A DNA stretch of 64,000 nucleotides from an uncultured Pelagibacteraceae bacterium (GTDB taxonomy: Bacteria; Pseudomonadota; Alphaproteobacteria; Pelagibacterales; Pelagibacteraceae), in NCBI GenBank assembly GCA_902618485.1, contig CACNAR010000001.1, forward strand, positions 155,024 through 219,023, given 5' to 3'. Both the position numbers and the translations under genes were made by a program. Below, piece by piece: positions 47,139-59,344 of the stretch (its first letter is position 1; every line of letters begins with the position of its first letter). The notes below the pieces were generated by a model. It had not been told where the DNA came from, ran no database searches, and saw only the letters and a program-made list of their open reading frames with translations.

Positions 47139-47550
47139 GACTTCTTTTTTTTGAAATTTGAATTCCAACGGATGAGCAATTTTTTACAATTTCCATTTTT
47201 TCAATTTTTAAAGTTATTTTACCTATTCTTTGATCTTTAAATAGTTCATCAAATACAGCCTCAGCTAATGTCTCTAAAAAATTATAATGTTTCTTTTTTA
47301 CTAAGTTCTTTATTAATTTTACCACCGTGCCATAGTTAACGATTGATTTAATATCCTTATCATTGGTAGGTTTTTTGTCCTCATAATCTATCTCTAAGCT
47401 AAATTTTACTTTTTGAGCTTTAACTTTTTCAAAATCATAATAACCAAGTTTTAGATCAAGAATTAGTTCATTAATTAATATTTTTTTTTCGTAATTAAAA
47501 AGAGATTTTTTCTTATCAATTTTTACAACTTTGAAATTATTCTTTACCAT
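47125..47550 (-). CDS. folB: Dihydroneopterin aldolase-like protein
   Basis: FolB-family protein of folate synthesis, which splits dihydroneopterin. Matching features: [19 protein letters not shown] (family LxGxxxxExxxxQ pattern), [16 protein letters not shown] and [15 protein letters not shown] with the substrate-binding Glu. The catalytic lysine candidate is in [11 protein letters not shown]. It is longer than usual (141 residues) because of a Lys-rich N-terminal segment of about 25 residues. A short-chain dehydrogenase upstream could be a pterin reductase in the same pathway. Confidence 0.85.
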   Translation of the reverse strand: MVKNNFKVVKIDKKKSLFNYEKKILINELILDLKLGYYDFEKVKAQKVKFSLEIDYEDKKPTNDKDIKSIVNYGTVVKLIKNLVKKKHYNFLETLAEAVFDELFKDQRIGKITLKIEKMEIVKNCSSVGIQISKKRSHDKL

Positions 47551-47553
47551 AAA

Positions 47554-48462
47554 TTAAATTCTTGATTTGATATAGTTTTTTATTTCTGAATTATAGTACT
47601 GGAAACAAGTGCCTTGGTCCATATCGTGTCCTCTCTTGATAGGCTCCGTTTTATATTTTCCCTTCTTTTTACATTTTACCCCGTTAATTTTTAAATCATC
47701 TGAAATGACTATTCTTTTCATGTCAGGTATATCTTCTAACCAATCTGATAGTAATCCTTCATAATTATCTTTTGGATGAGTAAAGGCCAGAAGAGGTACT
47801 TTTAAATCTTTAATTTCGTTGTTAAATTTTTCTCTGATTTTGTATGGACCAGGTCTTTTTTTTTTGAAATTTTCTAAAGCTTTATCAGCTCCTAGTTTTT
47901 TAACTTTATATTGTTTTGAAAGTTTACCAAAACATGCCTGCATATACGCTATTCCCCCAGCTGCTTGATCGGGGTATCTTGAAAAAAATAATAAAGTTGT
48001 GAGACCTCCACAAGAATGTCCAGTTACAAAAATTTGATTTTTTGGAACACCCAAAGAATTAATTTTTTTTACTAATTGCAAATTAGCGTCAACCCTTTTG
48101 TCTATTTTTGTTTTTCCTACATATGGTTTATCTTTTGATATCCACCATTTTAGTGGCATATCACCTTTGATTTTATGAGTACAAAGATTATAAACCATAA
48201 TCTCTTTTCCATTTATTCTCTCACCAACAAGTGAACCTTGATTTCTAATTTGTCCATAATCGGTACAAGATTTACCCGAACCATCAAAAGTATTTTGACC
48301 GTGATTATAAATTAAAATTATTTTTTCTTTAGGATTATCTATTTTTGATAGTTCTGTTACCTCTAATTTTTTTGATAAAAATCCACTTTTATTAATATTA
48401 TGATTATCCGCATAAACTATTGTTGTAAGACATAACCAGATAGTAAGAATTAAAAATCTCAT
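47554..48462 (-). CDS. Exported alpha/beta hydrolase
   Basis: A 302-residue secreted protein: signal peptide ([19 protein letters not shown]) then an alpha/beta-hydrolase domain. Oxyanion motif is IYNHGQNTFDGSG and nucleophile elbow GHSCGGLTTLLF. The catalytic His candidate is GHDMDQGTCF near the C-terminus. Several cysteines outside the elbow suggest disulfides in the periplasm. A frame of 33 extra bases opens earlier, but the ATG overlaps the dehydrogenase stop (ATGA) and gives a clean signal peptide. Substrate unknown. Confidence 0.85.
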   Translation of the reverse strand: MRFLILTIWLCLTTIVYADNHNINKSGFLSKKLEVTELSKIDNPKEKIILIYNHGQNTFDGSGKSCTDYGQIRNQGSLVGERINGKEIMVYNLCTHKIKGDMPLKWWISKDKPYVGKTKIDKRVDANLQLVKKINSLGVPKNQIFVTGHSCGGLTTLLFFSRYPDQAAGGIAYMQACFGKLSKQYKVKKLGADKALENFKKKRPGPYKIREKFNNEIKDLKVPLLAFTHPKDNYEGLLSDWLEDIPDMKRIVISDDLKINGVKCKKKGKYKTEPIKRGHDMDQGTCFQYYNSEIKNYIKSRI

Positions 48463-49195
48463 TCTTTGCTGTTTATAACATCGGGAGTTTGCCAATTCAA
48501 ATTTTGACCACTATCAATTGCCAAAACTTGACCTGTAATAGAACTATTTTCAATAAAAAATTTTACAGCTTTACATATTTCCTCAACATTCACCTGTTGT
48601 TTTAATGGTGTTGCTAAGTATTGTTTTTTAAAATGTTTATCAGATTGTCTTTTATTCTTTATCGTTGGGCCGGGAGCTATACCGTTTACACGTATTTTTG
48701 GTGCAAGACTCATAGCACTAGTTTTTGTTAATGTATAAAGTCCACTTTTACTTAGCGTATAAGAAAAGAAAAATGGAGTTAGCTTAAAAACTCTTTGGTC
48801 AATAATATTTATGATATTGTTATTTTTGCCCCTAGTATTCTTTGAAAACTCTTTTGACAATAAAGCAGGGGCTTTAAGATTTGTTGAGAGATGCCTTTCC
48901 CAACTTTTTGAGCTAAAATTTTCTAATTTGTCATTCTCAAATATTGAGGCATTATTAATTAAGCAGTCAAAAAATTTCATTTTGGATTTTGAAAATTTGA
49001 TAATTTTCAAAATATCCTTTTCTTTGCTTAAGTCACCTTTAACTAAATTTACAATTGATCCATATTTTTGTAATTTACTCTTTAACTTTTCAGCCTTGGA
49101 TTTTGATTTATTGTAATGGATAATTATTTCTATATTCGGGCCAGATAATTCCTCAGCAATTGCTGCACCAATTCTAGTTGCTCCACCAGTGATTA

Positions 49196-49214
<19 letters not shown>
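48459..49214 (-). CDS. Short-chain dehydrogenase/reductase, possible pteridine reductase
   Basis: NAD(P)-dependent SDR of 251 residues, starting at GTG within the end of uvrB (19-base overlap). Cofactor motif is [15 protein letters not shown]; the active site is Tyr-x3-Lys in [10 protein letters not shown], with Asn in LINNASIFE. The Thr-Gly-Gly-Ala-Thr-Arg-Ile-Gly opening resembles pteridine reductases, and folB sits one gene away, so a pterin role is plausible but not shown. The ATGA overlap with the hydrolase shows coupling. Confidence 0.88.
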
Positions 49215-52597
<3,383 letters not shown>

Positions 52598-52599
52598 TT

Positions 52600-53547
52600 T
52601 TATCTTTGATTTAAAATTTTTTTTGCTGGAAGAGTTTTTTTGATCCAAGATTTTGGAATAGAGTCTAATCCTTTTAATGCTGTAAAATACGCACCAATAA
52701 AATTTGCTCTAGAGCAATTACATCCACCAGCCTTAATTGTTTTTAAAATAGCATCTTTGTAGTTTTTTGAGTTTATTATTGCATGTATTGAACTATTAAA
52801 TGTCCCAGGATAGCTGCATGCCATACCAAGTTTTTTGACAACAGATGGGTGAGAACTTGATTTTAATTTTTTAATTTTGATTATGTCATTAATGATAGTC
52901 TTATAATTGGAATCTTTTCTAAATTTTTTGACAAATTCATTTATTGGATTTTGCGCTCCTTTAAGAGCTAAGTCTATTATATGAAATTTAGCTAAGGCAT
53001 ACTTATGACTTATTTTTGAAACGGTTACGGTTGAGATTATTTTCCTTAAACTTTTCAAATCAAAACCATAAAGAAAATAGGGAAGGCTTGCACAAAAACC
53101 ATCAGACTCATTGACTTTAACTCCACCCGTTATTTTTTTTTTTAATTTAATATTTCTAATAGTTTCTATTACATTTTGATGTATCCAGGGTCCTTTAACT
53201 ATGCCACGCCAGTCTTTAACTTTTTTATACTTTGATCTAAGCCCTAGATTCCGCCAATAAATACTTCCAGGACCAAAATTTTTTTTAATGTTTTTTTTAA
53301 AACGTTGGTTGACATCATCATGTCCCTCAAGCAGAGTTTTGAACATGACCTGACCAATTTCATTATATCCAGAAACTTTACCTGTTTTGATATTATAAAA
53401 AGGACTTTTATTTTTTTTAAGAAAAGAAAAATCCTTTTTTCCTCTAATATAAGAATTTAGCTTTTTCTGATTGTAAACCCAATGCAAAGGTCTTGCAGCA
53501 GCATCAGCTACAGTTGCACCTAAAAATACATGAAGATTATTTTTCAC
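52600..53547 (-). CDS. ADP-ribosylglycohydrolase-like protein with altered metal motifs (J1-crystallin/SelJ-like)
   Basis: A 315-residue protein with the all-helical fold motifs of the ADP-ribosylglycohydrolase family: N-terminal GATVADAAARPLHW and C-terminal GAYFTALKGLDSIPKSW. In active enzymes two Asp-rich motifs (TDDT, GGDTD) bind magnesium. Here the first reads SGYNEIGQVM and the second GGCNCSRANF, so most metal ligands are lost. I recall a cysteine motif like this in jellyfish J1-crystallins and selenoprotein J relatives. Starts at GTG right before the trxB stop. Probably not a standard de-ADP-ribosylating enzyme; real function unknown. Confidence 0.75.
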   Translation of the reverse strand: MKNNLHVFLGATVADAAARPLHWVYNQKKLNSYIRGKKDFSFLKKNKSPFYNIKTGKVSGYNEIGQVMFKTLLEGHDDVNQRFKKNIKKNFGPGSIYWRNLGLRSKYKKVKDWRGIVKGPWIHQNVIETIRNIKLKKKITGGVKVNESDGFCASLPYFLYGFDLKSLRKIISTVTVSKISHKYALAKFHIIDLALKGAQNPINEFVKKFRKDSNYKTIINDIIKIKKLKSSSHPSVVKKLGMACSYPGTFNSSIHAIINSKNYKDAILKTIKAGGCNCSRANFIGAYFTALKGLDSIPKSWIKKTLPAKKILNQR

Positions 53548-53548
53548 G

Positions 53549-54493
53549 TTAGTGTGATAAGAATTTTTCCGCTTCTAAAGCCGCCATACAACCCATTCCT
53601 GCTGCAGTTACCGCTTGTCTAAATGTTTTGTCCTTTACGTCACCGGCTGCATAAACACCAGGAATATTTGTTTCTGTTGAGTCTGGTTTTGTAATTAAAT
53701 AACCCTCTTTATCCATTTGCAATTGATCTTTAAAAAGTTGAGTAGCTGGATCATGACCTATAGCAATAAAAACTCCGTCTAATTTAAGTTCTTCGATTTT
53801 ATTTGTTTTAACATTTTTAATTTTAATTCCCTTAACATTTTTAGGGTCTTTATCTCCCACAACGTCTTCTACAACTGAGTCCCAAATAATTTCAATTTTT
53901 TTATTTTCCATTAATTTTTTTTGAAGCATTTTTTCTGCCCTCAAACTATCTCTTCTGTGGATTAATTTTACTTTTGACGCAAATTTTGTAAGAAACATCG
54001 CTTCTTCAACCGCTGCATTACCACCACCTACAACAGCAACTTCTTTATCTTTAAAGAAAAACCCATCACACGTAGCACACGCTGAAACACCAAATCCTCT
54101 AAAGTCTTGTTCAGATTTTAAATTTAGCCATCTTGCTTGAGCACCGGTTGAAATAATAATGCTGTCAGCAGTGTATTTCTGTCCAGTATCACCCATAGCT
54201 TCAAAAGGAGAAGTCTTTAAATTTACTGAACTAATGTGATCCTCTATCATCTCAGTTCCAACAGCTTTAGCTTGCTCTTTCATTTGATCCATCAGCCAAG
54301 GCCCTTGAATTACATCAGCAAATCCTGGATAATTTTCTACATCAGTTGTTGTAGTAAGTTGACCACCCGGCTCTGATCCATACACTAAAATTGGATTGAG
54401 CATTGCTCTTGCAGCGTAAACAGCGGCTGTGTATCCGGCGGGACCAGATCCAATTATTAACACTTTTGTGTGTTTAGTTGGATTTTGACTCAT
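53549..54493 (-). CDS. trxB: Thioredoxin reductase
   Basis: NADPH-dependent flavoenzyme that reduces thioredoxin. FAD motif GSGPAGYTAAVYAARA at the N-terminus; redox-active CATC in VSACATCDGFF; NADPH motif VVGGGNAAVEEAMFL; FAD-capping GVYAAGDVKDKTFRQ at the end. Length 314 residues is normal. It is divergent from the ELM1-like gene with 21 bases between starts. Confidence 0.97.
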   Translation of the reverse strand: MSQNPTKHTKVLIIGSGPAGYTAAVYAARAMLNPILVYGSEPGGQLTTTTDVENYPGFADVIQGPWLMDQMKEQAKAVGTEMIEDHISSVNLKTSPFEAMGDTGQKYTADSIIISTGAQARWLNLKSEQDFRGFGVSACATCDGFFFKDKEVAVVGGGNAAVEEAMFLTKFASKVKLIHRRDSLRAEKMLQKKLMENKKIEIIWDSVVEDVVGDKDPKNVKGIKIKNVKTNKIEELKLDGVFIAIGHDPATQLFKDQLQMDKEGYLITKPDSTETNIPGVYAAGDVKDKTFRQAVTAAGMGCMAALEAEKFLSH

Positions 54494-54514
54494 ATGAAAG
54501 CTATATAGTGATTA

Positions 54515-55465
54515 ATGACTAAATTAAAAGGTTTATTATTGACCGAGGGAATGCACGGTATGATTAGTCAGGTTGAAGGACTTGCAAAAGCTTTAGATCT
54601 TGATTTTATACACGAAAAAATTGAACTTGATAATTTTTGGAAGCTTATTCCACCAAAAATAACACCAATCAAAAGTTTTGTATTTAAAAATAATATTCTG
54701 CATGATTTTAATATTGTTATTTCTTGTGGAAGAAAAAGTGTAATACCATCAATTTACTTAAAAAAAAAATTTAAAGAAAAAATTATTAACATTCACATTC
54801 AAGATCCCAAAGTTTCTTTAACTAACTTTGATTTTGTTGTGGCTCCAGAACATGATGGATTAATAGGAAAAAATGTAATTTCGACTAAGGGAGCAATTCA
54901 TTACCTGAGAGAAAATGAGTTGGATGAAAATACTTCATATTTAAAACCAAAGATTAAGAAAGAAAAAATTGTCACTTTAGTTGTAGGAGGGCCTAATAAA
55001 TATTATGACTATAAACCAAAAGTAGTAGAAGAAATATTTTCAAAAATTAAACAAAATTTCATTAATAACGACTATCAATTAATATTTATACCCTCAATGC
55101 GAACTCCAAAAAATGTGATTGATAAAGCAAAAAATTATTTTGATGACCATCAAATTATTGTTAGTGAAATTGATAAAAAAGCTTACTTATCTTCTTTAGG
55201 ACTAGCAGATCATATTGTCGTTACATGTGATTCAACCTCTATGATATCGGAGGCAGCAATCACTGGTAAACCGATTTATGTAGCGCATATGCCATATATA
55301 AAAAATAACTATAGATTTAAAAAATTTTTTGAAATGTTTAAGAAACTCAATATCATTAAAGATTTAGGTGACAATTTAGAAGTCTGGAAATATGAAAAAC
55401 TTAATGAAACAGATAGAATATCAGGATATATAAAGAGCAAATTAAAAGACTATGACATTTCTTAA
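54515..55465 (+). CDS. ELM1-like protein (DUF1022)
   Basis: ELM1 family protein, 316 residues. Plant ELM1 recruits dynamin during mitochondrial fission; the bacterial role is not known. Features include TEGMHGMISQVEGLAKAL at the N-terminus, VISCGRKSVIPSIY, the Gly-rich VVGGPNKYYDY, and the sugar-nucleotide-like motif TCDSTSMISEAAITGKPIYVAH, which suggests a glycosyltransferase-type fold. Its end overlaps the dioxygenase start by 14 bases, so the two are co-translated. The fold remark is inference. Confidence 0.85.
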   Translation: MTKLKGLLLTEGMHGMISQVEGLAKALDLDFIHEKIELDNFWKLIPPKITPIKSFVFKNNILHDFNIVISCGRKSVIPSIYLKKKFKEKIINIHIQDPKVSLTNFDFVVAPEHDGLIGKNVISTKGAIHYLRENELDENTSYLKPKIKKEKIVTLVVGGPNKYYDYKPKVVEEIFSKIKQNFINNDYQLIFIPSMRTPKNVIDKAKNYFDDHQIIVSEIDKKAYLSSLGLADHIVVTCDSTSMISEAAITGKPIYVAHMPYIKNNYRFKKFFEMFKKLNIIKDLGDNLEVWKYEKLNETDRISGYIKSKLKDYDIS

Positions 55466-56114
55466 TTCTATATTAAATCAATCCAAAAAGTATGATTTCC
55501 CATTTGATCATTGGGAATATAATAATGCTTTAAGTGAAAATGCAATTCAGGAAATAATTACAGCGGATATACCAGATGTAAGCAAACATAACCTATCTTA
55601 CGATGGCACAAGAGCAATCGATGGTGGAGCTGCAGAATTTAGAGAGGGAATTGCATCTGGTGGTAAAGCAATAAAATTTAGATGCTTTGTTACAAAAGAA
55701 AACTCAGCACAATTTCCAAACTTAGTTAAATTTATAAATGAATTACAATCCAAAGAAACCTATGAATCAATTTCAAAAATGATTAACAAAGATCTTTCCA
55801 ATTCATATGTAAGAGTAGAGGTCATCTGTGATCGTGAAGGTTTCTGGTTGAAACCTCATTGCGATATAAAAGAAAAACTAATGTCAGGACTAATTTTTGT
55901 AAATAAGGAAAATGAGTCTGAAGATTTAGGTACCGATTTTTACAATAATAAATTAGAGAAAGTTAAGACAGTGCCATATAAGCATAATTATGGTTATTTG
56001 TTTTCAAGTGGCCCAAATACTTGGCACGGAATGGAAAAGAAAAAAATAGTTAAAGAGAGAAGATGTATTCAAGTAAATTATGTAACATTCAAAACTGATT
56101 GGAAAGTTGAATAA
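55452..56114 (+). CDS. 2-oxoglutarate/Fe(II)-dependent dioxygenase family protein
   Basis: A 220-residue protein with the His-x-Asp...His iron site and Arg of 2OG oxygenases: KPHCDIKEKLMSGLIFV, then GPNTWHGMEKK, and Arg near ERRCIQVNYV. The double-stranded beta helix follows from spacing of these motifs. Substrate is unknown; relatives act on proteins, sugars or small molecules. It overlaps the ELM1-like gene, so a shared pathway (for example cell-surface modification) is possible. Confidence 0.85.
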   Translation: MTFLNSILNQSKKYDFPFDHWEYNNALSENAIQEIITADIPDVSKHNLSYDGTRAIDGGAAEFREGIASGGKAIKFRCFVTKENSAQFPNLVKFINELQSKETYESISKMINKDLSNSYVRVEVICDREGFWLKPHCDIKEKLMSGLIFVNKENESEDLGTDFYNNKLEKVKTVPYKHNYGYLFSSGPNTWHGMEKKKIVKERRCIQVNYVTFKTDWKVE

Positions 56115-56140
56115 TTTAAAATTTTAAAAAATTTAATAAC

Positions 56141-56380
56141 TTAAAACAGACAAGAATAAGTTCCCAAAACAAATAATGTTGCAAAAGTAAAACATATACC
56201 AGAAACAGCTTTTACTTGATCACCATCTTCATTAGGATTATCTTTACTATAAAGTCTCCAGTAACCTTCATTATTATTTTTATTAGAAAAATTATCTAAA
56301 CTATTTTCAATATATTCACTGATATCCGAGTTTCTAACTGCATCGTGAAATTGGTTGCTTTTAAGGTTCTCTGTACTCAT
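56141..56380 (-). CDS. Small tail-anchored membrane protein of unknown function
   Basis: A 79-residue ORF, not recognised. The first two thirds are polar (MSTENLKSNQFHDAVRNS onwards, with Asn/Asp-rich stretches), and the C-terminus is one hydrophobic helix (VSGICFTFATLFVLGTYSCLF), so it may be anchored by its tail. The frame opens 78 bases earlier at a second ATG, but that part reads as AT-rich leader. The coding strand converges with the dioxygenase across 26 bases. About 140 bases between it and the next gene show no clear signals. Confidence 0.55.
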   Translation of the reverse strand: MSTENLKSNQFHDAVRNSDISEYIENSLDNFSNKNNNEGYWRLYSKDNPNEDGDQVKAVSGICFTFATLFVLGTYSCLF

Positions 56381-56519
56381 ATTTTTTTTTAATAATTGTA
56401 AAATAAAATAAAAAAAGAGTCCTAGGTAATATTTGTTAAAGTTACCATTTTGGGTCAAAAAGATTGATAAATCGTAATTATATATTGATAGTTGAATTTA
56501 TTAATTTATTTAATTACTG

Positions 56520-56861
56520 ATGATTATAAAATATTTAAGTTTTTTGGTAGGTTTGATCTGGTCTTACTCTTTAATTAAAACACAATCTATTTTTAGTAAA
56601 AAAGCAGGTCTAATCTTTAAATTGTTTATCTCTAAGGTTTCTTGGTTAACCCTAATTGTGGCAATTTATTTTGGGTATAAAAATTTTTCTGTTGAGTACA
56701 TTTTGGCAGGTATTATTTTCTCTATTATTTTGGTTCATCTTGGATTTAAATTTTTAGGTAAATATTTAAAGTCAAAATTTAGTGAAAAACAACTTACTAC
56801 TACAAAAACATTTTTTGAATATTCATTAATAGCTTGGGTTTTATATTATATTTTTTATTAA
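56520..56861 (+). CDS. Hypothetical small integral membrane protein
   Basis: A 113-residue ORF with about four hydrophobic segments (LSFLVGLIWSYSL, WLTLIVAIYFGY, ILAGIIFSIILVHLGF and LIAWVLYYIFY) linked by basic loops (KYLKSKFSEKQ). I do not recognise a family. It is 72 bases upstream of pilT on the same strand, so a pilus role is possible but unsupported. An inverted repeat lies between it and pilT. Confidence 0.6.
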   Translation: MIIKYLSFLVGLIWSYSLIKTQSIFSKKAGLIFKLFISKVSWLTLIVAIYFGYKNFSVEYILAGIIFSIILVHLGFKFLGKYLKSKFSEKQLTTTKTFFEYSLIAWVLYYIFY

Positions 56862-56875
56862 TAATGAACTATTTT

Positions 56876-56888
56876 GCTCAAACTGAGC
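56876..56888 (+). repeat. Short inverted repeat before pilT
   Basis: GCTCA-AAC-TGAGC, a perfect 5-base stem with a 3-base loop, in the 72-base gap between an unknown membrane protein and pilT. Followed 12 bases later by a run of six T. Too weak for a confident intrinsic terminator; it could also be an operator for the pilus operon. Confidence 0.35.
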
Positions 56889-56933
56889 TAAGTTAATATT
56901 GTTTTTTCTAATAATTATATATAAATATTTGTT

Positions 56934-57947
56934 ATGTTTGAAAAATTAGAAGAACTTGCAAAAAATAATAAAAAAATTTCCGATTTTCATATTAGAAGTG
57001 GTTGGCCTTTAGCTTACCGTCAAACTGGTGAAATTCATAAAATTCAAGAGGTTGTAGTTAAAGCTCAGGATCTTCAAGATTTATTATCAACAAACTGTAA
57101 TGAAATTGAAATGAATAGATTTAAGGATACACATGAATTAGATTCCTCAGTAACTTTGAGTGGACTAAGATTTAGAGCAAACTTTTACAAAACTATTCAT
57201 GGTCCTGCTGCAGTATTAAGAAGAGTTGAGAGTGTAATCCCGACGATGGATCAATTTGATCTACCGCCTGTTCTTTATGATATCATCGATATGCATAAAG
57301 GTTTAGTTTTAGTGACAGGTCCAACAGGTTCGGGTAAGTCAACAACCCTTGCAGCAATAGTTAATGAAATTAACAAGACAAGAACTTCAAATATTATAAC
57401 GGTTGAAGATCCAGTTGAATTTATTCATAAAGATATAAAGAGTATTGTTTCTCACAGAGAGGTTGGAAAACAAACTCAATCTTTTGCTAGCGCATTAAAA
57501 GCCGCATTGAGAGAAGATCCAGATGTTATATTAGTAGGAGAGATGAGAGATCTTGAAACAGTTTCACTTGCTTTAACTGCAGCTGAGACGGGTCACCTTG
57601 TTTTTGGAACTTTGCATACAAGTGGTGCCCCAAGTACCATAAACAGAATCATTGACGTATTTCCGCCAGAACAACAAGCGCAGATTAGAGCTCAAATTTC
57701 TACATCTTTAAAAATGGTTGTAACCCAAAGACTTCTAAAAACAAAAGACGGGCAAGGTCGTTGTGGTGCCTTTGAGGTAATGAAATGTACTGCACCAATT
57801 CAAAACTTAATACGAGAATCTAAAATCCACCAAATACCAAGCATCATGCAGACCGCCGTTAAGGAAGGAATGATTACAATGACAAAATCATTAGAGGAAC
57901 TTGTCAAAGCAGGTAAAATTGATGCATCGGCTGGTAGAGAACAATAA
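56934..57947 (+). CDS. pilT: Type IV pilus retraction ATPase PilT
   Basis: Hexameric ATPase that drives pilus retraction, powering twitching, adhesion and DNA uptake. Walker A is VTGPTGSGKSTTL, the Asp box is ITVEDPVEFIH, Walker B lies in DPDVILVGEMRDLET, the His box in GHLVFGTLHT, and the C-terminal AIRNLIRE-like motif is PIQNLIRESK. Length 337 residues is that of PilT rather than the longer PilB. First gene of the visible pilus operon and overlaps the next gene by 26 bases. Confidence 0.95.
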   Translation: MFEKLEELAKNNKKISDFHIRSGWPLAYRQTGEIHKIQEVVVKAQDLQDLLSTNCNEIEMNRFKDTHELDSSVTLSGLRFRANFYKTIHGPAAVLRRVESVIPTMDQFDLPPVLYDIIDMHKGLVLVTGPTGSGKSTTLAAIVNEINKTRTSNIITVEDPVEFIHKDIKSIVSHREVGKQTQSFASALKAALREDPDVILVGEMRDLETVSLALTAAETGHLVFGTLHTSGAPSTINRIIDVFPPEQQAQIRAQISTSLKMVVTQRLLKTKDGQGRCGAFEVMKCTAPIQNLIRESKIHQIPSIMQTAVKEGMITMTKSLEELVKAGKIDASAGREQ

Positions 57948-58605
57948 AGGTTTTACAACTTTAGAAGTTATAGTTGTGCTATGTATTGTAGGTGTTCTGG
58001 CAGCTATTTCTTATCCACGAATATCAGATTGGAATAAAGCTAGAGCAGTGCAATCAGATGTCCTTAAAGCATTTAATGTGTTTGATAAAATAAATTCACA
58101 AGTACAAAGAGGACTATATGCGTTTGTTCAAGTTTACATAATTAATGAGGTTTCAGATGATGCTGGTACTTCTATTACAATTACATCAAGAGGAATAACA
58201 GCTGATACATTAGGTGACAAAATTACTTCAGGAGCTTTTAGAAATGCATCTGAAAGATGCTCTGCAGATATAGCTGACTGGGATCATGATGGCACCATAT
58301 CTGATAGGCCTGAGGTGTCTAGTGTAGTTTTAGATAACCTTGAAACAATTTTACCCGCTGACGCTGAGGAAGGAGTATGTTTTTCTAAAGACGGAAGATG
58401 GTATAGTACTACTGATGGTTTAGCGGGAGTAAATTTTTTAGAACTATTTGGTACAGGAGGTCTTTGTGATAGGCATTTAAATCCTAGGGACGAAATGGAT
58501 ATACGAAGAGGTCCTCAATGTGATTATCGAATTATTTGGTCAAGATTTGGAAATATAAAACTTGAAAAATGGGCTGAAGTAAAAGGAGATTGGGTTACTC
58601 AATAG
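57922..58605 (+). CDS. Type IV pilin-like protein (FimU/PilE type)
   Basis: Prepilin with a short leader ending NNKG and mature N-terminus FTTLEVIVV, with the conserved Glu5 needed for pilus assembly, followed by one long hydrophobic helix (residues 12-35). The C-terminal domain is acidic with two cysteine pairs. An Asp-rich loop DWDHDGTISDRPE (58276-58314) resembles a calcium loop. The frame extends upstream to a TTG within pilT; the ATG gives 227 residues and a leader of normal length. Placed as first of four minor-pilin-like genes. Confidence 0.85.
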   Translation: MHRLVENNKGFTTLEVIVVLCIVGVLAAISYPRISDWNKARAVQSDVLKAFNVFDKINSQVQRGLYAFVQVYIINEVSDDAGTSITITSRGITADTLGDKITSGAFRNASERCSADIADWDHDGTISDRPEVSSVVLDNLETILPADAEEGVCFSKDGRWYSTTDGLAGVNFLELFGTGGLCDRHLNPRDEMDIRRGPQCDYRIIWSRFGNIKLEKWAEVKGDWVTQ

Positions 58606-58606
58606 A

Positions 58607-59344
58607 ATGAAGAATAATAAAGAAAAAGGAATGAGTATATTAGAGGCAATTGTTGCAAGCGTAATAGTTGGTATTGGTTTCATAGGAATTTTTCAAATGG
58701 TTGGCTATGCAGTAAATTCTATTGATGTTTCAGGAGAGAGATCAAAAGCTGGACATTTAGTTGGAATGATTGCAGAAGGAGTGCTCGGTTATAAAGATAC
58801 TTATGTGGGGGTAAGTGAAGATGATGAACAAGCATTGATTTTTGAGGATGGTAAAGCATTTATGCCATCAGAGTTAGATCGAAAAGCGTGTGCAAAATTT
58901 GTACAATTTTATACGAATTTGGATTTTGATGAAACTGAGGATACTAATGCTTGTGGATCAGACACTAAGCTTAATAATATAAATACTATCATAAATACGG
59001 ATAGATGCTCGACAGAAGATAAGTTGCCTCTTTATAAAAAAGATGAGGCATCAGTTTGGGGAGGAAAAAGTGCTGCTTCAAACCAAATACTGAAATGGCA
59101 GGCAATTTTAAATCAAGATCAATTAATTAAATGTAAAACCGAAAAAGATACAAAGTCAATTAAGATGTTTGACATGTGTCGTTGGTCCTCAAATAAATGT
59201 ACATATACTAATAATAATATATTTGATGATCGAATGTATGTAGGAAGAATTCAATTCAATTTAAATGATGGAAAAAAAAGAAGATTTTTATATTTCCAAG
59301 CAGACTATGAGCCTAAATATCGAGCTAGAGGAGCTGGAGAATGA
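58607..59344 (+). CDS. Minor pilin PilV-like
   Basis: Prepilin-like protein of 245 residues: leader MKNNKEKG then mature MSILEAIVASVIVGIGFIGIF with Glu5. Rich in cysteine in its C-terminal part, suggesting disulfide-stapled domains. By order it corresponds to PilV of the Pseudomonas fimU-pilV-pilW-pilX-pilY1-pilE operon, which forms the tip-initiating complex. A weak Asp cluster, LDFDETEDTN, is seen but is a poorer match to a calcium loop than in its neighbours. Confidence 0.8.
   Translation: MKNNKEKGMSILEAIVASVIVGIGFIGIFQMVGYAVNSIDVSGERSKAGHLVGMIAEGVLGYKDTYVGVSEDDEQALIFEDGKAFMPSELDRKACAKFVQFYTNLDFDETEDTNACGSDTKLNNINTIINTDRCSTEDKLPLYKKDEASVWGGKSAASNQILKWQAILNQDQLIKCKTEKDTKSIKMFDMCRWSSNKCTYTNNNIFDDRMYVGRIQFNLNDGKKRRFLYFQADYEPKYRARGAGE

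Noticed and set aside
48811-49116. 101-residue frame antisense to the short-chain dehydrogenase
   Set aside because: Fully within a well-supported gene on the other strand, with Phe/Leu/Ser-rich composition typical of shadow frames.
56381-56519. Hidden gene or RNA in the largest intergenic gap
   Set aside because: Only AT-rich sequence with short frames lacking coherent composition; the longer frame there is an N-terminal extension of the small tail-anchored protein.
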